Shown here piece by piece: positions 62,762-64,000 of a stretch of 64,000 nucleotides of DNA (positions within the stretch are counted from its first letter, which is position 1; each line of letters opens with the position of its first letter). The stretch is from Mesorhizobium sp. M1D.F.Ca.ET.043.01.1.1 (GTDB taxonomy: Bacteria; Pseudomonadota; Alphaproteobacteria; Rhizobiales; Rhizobiaceae). Both the position numbers and the translations under genes were made by a program. The stretch is from positions 620,001-684,000 of the forward strand of contig NZ_CP034444.1 in NCBI RefSeq assembly GCF_003952385.1, in the 5' to 3' direction. Under the pieces are notes generated by a model. It made no database searches. It saw only the letters and a list, made by a program, of their open reading frames with translations, and had not been told where the DNA came from.

Positions 62762-63139
62762 ATGTCCGCGACTGTAAATGTCCGATACATGGTCGACGAC
62801 GTCGACGACGCCGTGGCCTGGTACACGCAGCACCTGGGCTTCAAGCAGCTTTCGAACCATGCGCCGGCCTTCGCGGACGTCACGCGGGGAGCGCTTCGGC
62901 TGCTGCTCAGCGGTCCGACCAGTTCAGCGGGCAGGCCAATGCCGGATGGCCAGCGGCCGGGTCCCGGAGGGTGGAACCGCATTCACCTGATCGTCGAGGA
63001 CCTTGCGGCGGAGGTAGCCCGGCTGAAGACGGCGGGCCTCAATTTCCGCAATGAAATCGTGAAGGGTCCAGGCGGCTCACAGATTCTGCTGGTCGATCCT
63101 TCCGGTAATCTGGTGGAACTGTTCCAACCGGCGCAGTGA
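62762..63139 (+). CDS. VOC family protein
   Basis: 125 aa. Single VOC module pair: 'VRYMVDDVDDAVAWYTQHLGFKQL' and 'GSQILLVDPSGNLVELFQPA' with the terminal Glu ligand, and 'NRIHLIVEDLAAEVARLKTAGLNFRNEIV' with the middle His. Close to small glyoxalase-like and extradiol-dioxygenase-like proteins. Single gene; catalytic role unknown. Confidence 0.88.
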   Translation: MSATVNVRYMVDDVDDAVAWYTQHLGFKQLSNHAPAFADVTRGALRLLLSGPTSSAGRPMPDGQRPGPGGWNRIHLIVEDLAAEVARLKTAGLNFRNEIVKGPGGSQILLVDPSGNLVELFQPAQ

Positions 63140-63277
63140 GCGCAATTTCCAGGTGACGGCGGGCGAGAGACCGGTGCCGCGCCGGCGCGCCGAGATAGCT
63201 ATTGCGTGCTGCCTGCAGGTGCTGCCACCGGAGTTTTTGTTTTGTATGTTCCGGGACCACCACCTGGAGAGGGAACC

Positions 63278-63778
63278 ATGCAGCGCATCCCGGCAATACT
63301 CGTCCTTGCACTTTTCCTCCCCGCCGCCTTTCTGGCCACCCTCCCTGCCCATGCCGCGTCCTGCGCCTGGTCGGCCAAGATGGAAGAGGACGAGGGCGGC
63401 AGCGTGCTGATGGCTTCGGTTTGCGGCGGGCCAGAGGGCGATGCGAGCCTGATGCTGGCCTGCTTCGACAGGCCGGTACTGAGCTACGATCTGGGCGGCG
63501 CTGGCGGGGAGATCGAGCCGGGCACCCGCGGGTCCTTCACGTTCAAGGCCGGCGGCAAGAGCGTGACCAAAAAGCTCGTTCTCGAGGCGATGTACAATTA
63601 TTTCACGACGGACCTCTCCGGCCCCTCCGACCCGCTGCTGGCGCTCTTGCGCGGCAAGGGCGAGGTGACGATCAGCGCCGACAAATATGGCGCGGCGAGC
63701 TTCCCGCTGACGGGATCGAGCGCGGCGATCGGCAAGGTGCTGGCCGAGTGCGACAAGGGTTCGGGCGAGGCGGATTGA
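63278..63778 (+). CDS. Exported hypothetical protein
   Basis: 166 aa from ATG 63278 (GAGAGGGAACC upstream). Signal peptide in residues 1-27 ('AILVLALFLPAAFLATLPAHAAS'). Mature chain with three or four Cys ('SCAWSAK', 'VCGGPEG', 'ACFDRP', 'ECDKGSG') that could form two disulfides, and a mainly beta profile. Probably periplasmic. Not recognised. Confidence 0.75.
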   Translation: MQRIPAILVLALFLPAAFLATLPAHAASCAWSAKMEEDEGGSVLMASVCGGPEGDASLMLACFDRPVLSYDLGGAGGEIEPGTRGSFTFKAGGKSVTKKLVLEAMYNYFTTDLSGPSDPLLALLRGKGEVTISADKYGAASFPLTGSSAAIGKVLAECDKGSGEAD

Positions 63779-63783
63779 ATCTC

Positions 63784-63810
63784 CCCGATCTCCTTCTCAG
63801 GGAGATCGGG
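63784..63810. terminator. Bidirectional hairpin CCCGATCTCC..GGAGATCGGG
   Basis: Perfect 10-bp arms (63784-63793, 63801-63810) around TTCTCAG, six bases after the exported-protein stop and 37 bp before the end of the convergent oxidoreductase gene. No T-run on either strand. Confidence 0.65.
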
Positions 63811-63847
63811 AAGTTCATCGCTTTCGCCGATCGCCGGCGGCGAGTTC

Positions 63848-64000
63848 CTACCACTCCAGCCCGAATACCAATTTGCCGAAATGCAGGCCGCCGGCGGCCA
63901 TGTGGGTGTAGGCTTCGGTCGCATCGTTGTGTGAAAACACCTTGTCGACGACCGGCTCGATACCGGCGGCGCCGACGGCGCGGGCGGCGTCGCGCAGGTC
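63848..64000 (-). CDS. Zinc-type alcohol dehydrogenase/quinone oxidoreductase, C-terminal end only
   Basis: The last 50 residues (51 codons with the stop) of a minus-strand gene that begins beyond the window. 'GIEPVVDKVFSHNDATEAYTHMAAGGLHFGKLVF' is the C-terminal pattern of NAD(P)-dependent medium-chain alcohol dehydrogenases and quinone oxidoreductases. The catalytic and coenzyme parts are outside the window, so the subfamily cannot be given. Confidence 0.7.
   Translation of the reverse strand, partial: DLRDAARAVGAAGIEPVVDKVFSHNDATEAYTHMAAGGLHFGKLVFGLEW

Overview
The window looks like chromosomal DNA of a Mesorhizobium-like alphaproteobacterium (Rhizobiales). This rests on high GC, a very high density of catabolic and ABC-transport genes, protein families typical of rhizobia (SmoS-type polyol dehydrogenase, MocB/IbpA-type binding protein, DUF1127, DUF1330, HWE kinase) and several dispersed palindromic repeats that I associate with Mesorhizobium and its relatives. 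No rRNA, tRNA, CRISPR array, phage or conjugation genes were seen. One insertion sequence is present.

Layout. 1-4.5 kb: minus-strand NHEJ locus, ligD then ku, followed 11 bp later by a gene cut by the window edge whose product combines a BRCT-like N-terminus with an HTH-like segment. 4.7-7.5 kb: small hypothetical gene, an orphan groEL, an acetyltransferase. 7.5-14.5 kb: polyol catabolism locus organised around a divergent promoter: binding protein, SDR polyol dehydrogenase, Zn alcohol dehydrogenase and LacI regulator on the minus strand; PfkB kinase and GatZ-like protein on the plus strand. The enzymes fit galactitol/altritol to tagatose to tagatose-6-P to fructose-6-P. The transporter permeases and ATPase are absent, and the 3' third of the Zn dehydrogenase gene is inverted in place. 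14.6-19.8 kb: aldo/keto reductase, Hsp20, GST, flavin monooxygenase, small secreted and hypothetical proteins. 20.1-24.5 kb: a complete sugar ABC importer (ATPase, Tat-exported binding protein, two permeases) with a perfect LacI-type palindrome upstream. 24.6-28.4 kb: two TolB/TPR regulators with different DNA-binding heads flanking a DUF1127 gene and a small ORF.

28.4-42.9 kb: mixed metabolic genes: VOC proteins, MFS carrier, acetyltransferases, ankyrin protein, Kef-type antiporter fused to a UspA domain, DUF2270 membrane protein, diguanylate cyclase, amidase, sulfotransferase. 42.9-47.4 kb: a minus-strand cluster of LacI-type regulator, PanB-like protein that has lost the PanB catalytic residues, di-iron hydroxylase, rhizopine/inositol-type binding protein and Rieske ferredoxin, probably an uncharacterised oxidative pathway. 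47.6 kb: a small gene broken by one in-frame stop. 48.4-50.4 kb: a three-domain SARP / hydrolase / degenerate cyclase regulator. 51.3-56.4 kb: a signalling operon with stand-alone CheB, a CheB-CheR-PAS-HWE kinase hybrid, and a receiver protein. 56.5-61.1 kb: TetR regulator divergent from paoABC-type molybdenum aldehyde oxidoreductase genes. 61.2-62.3 kb: an intact ISAs1-family element inserted in the loop of a palindromic repeat, with a 10-bp target duplication. 62.4-64 kb: small genes and the 3' end of a zinc-type oxidoreductase.

The strongest points for follow-up are the inversion inside the dehydrogenase gene, the BRCT protein beside ku/ligD, the degenerate PanB/hydroxylase/Rieske cluster, and the SARP-hydrolase-cyclase fusion.
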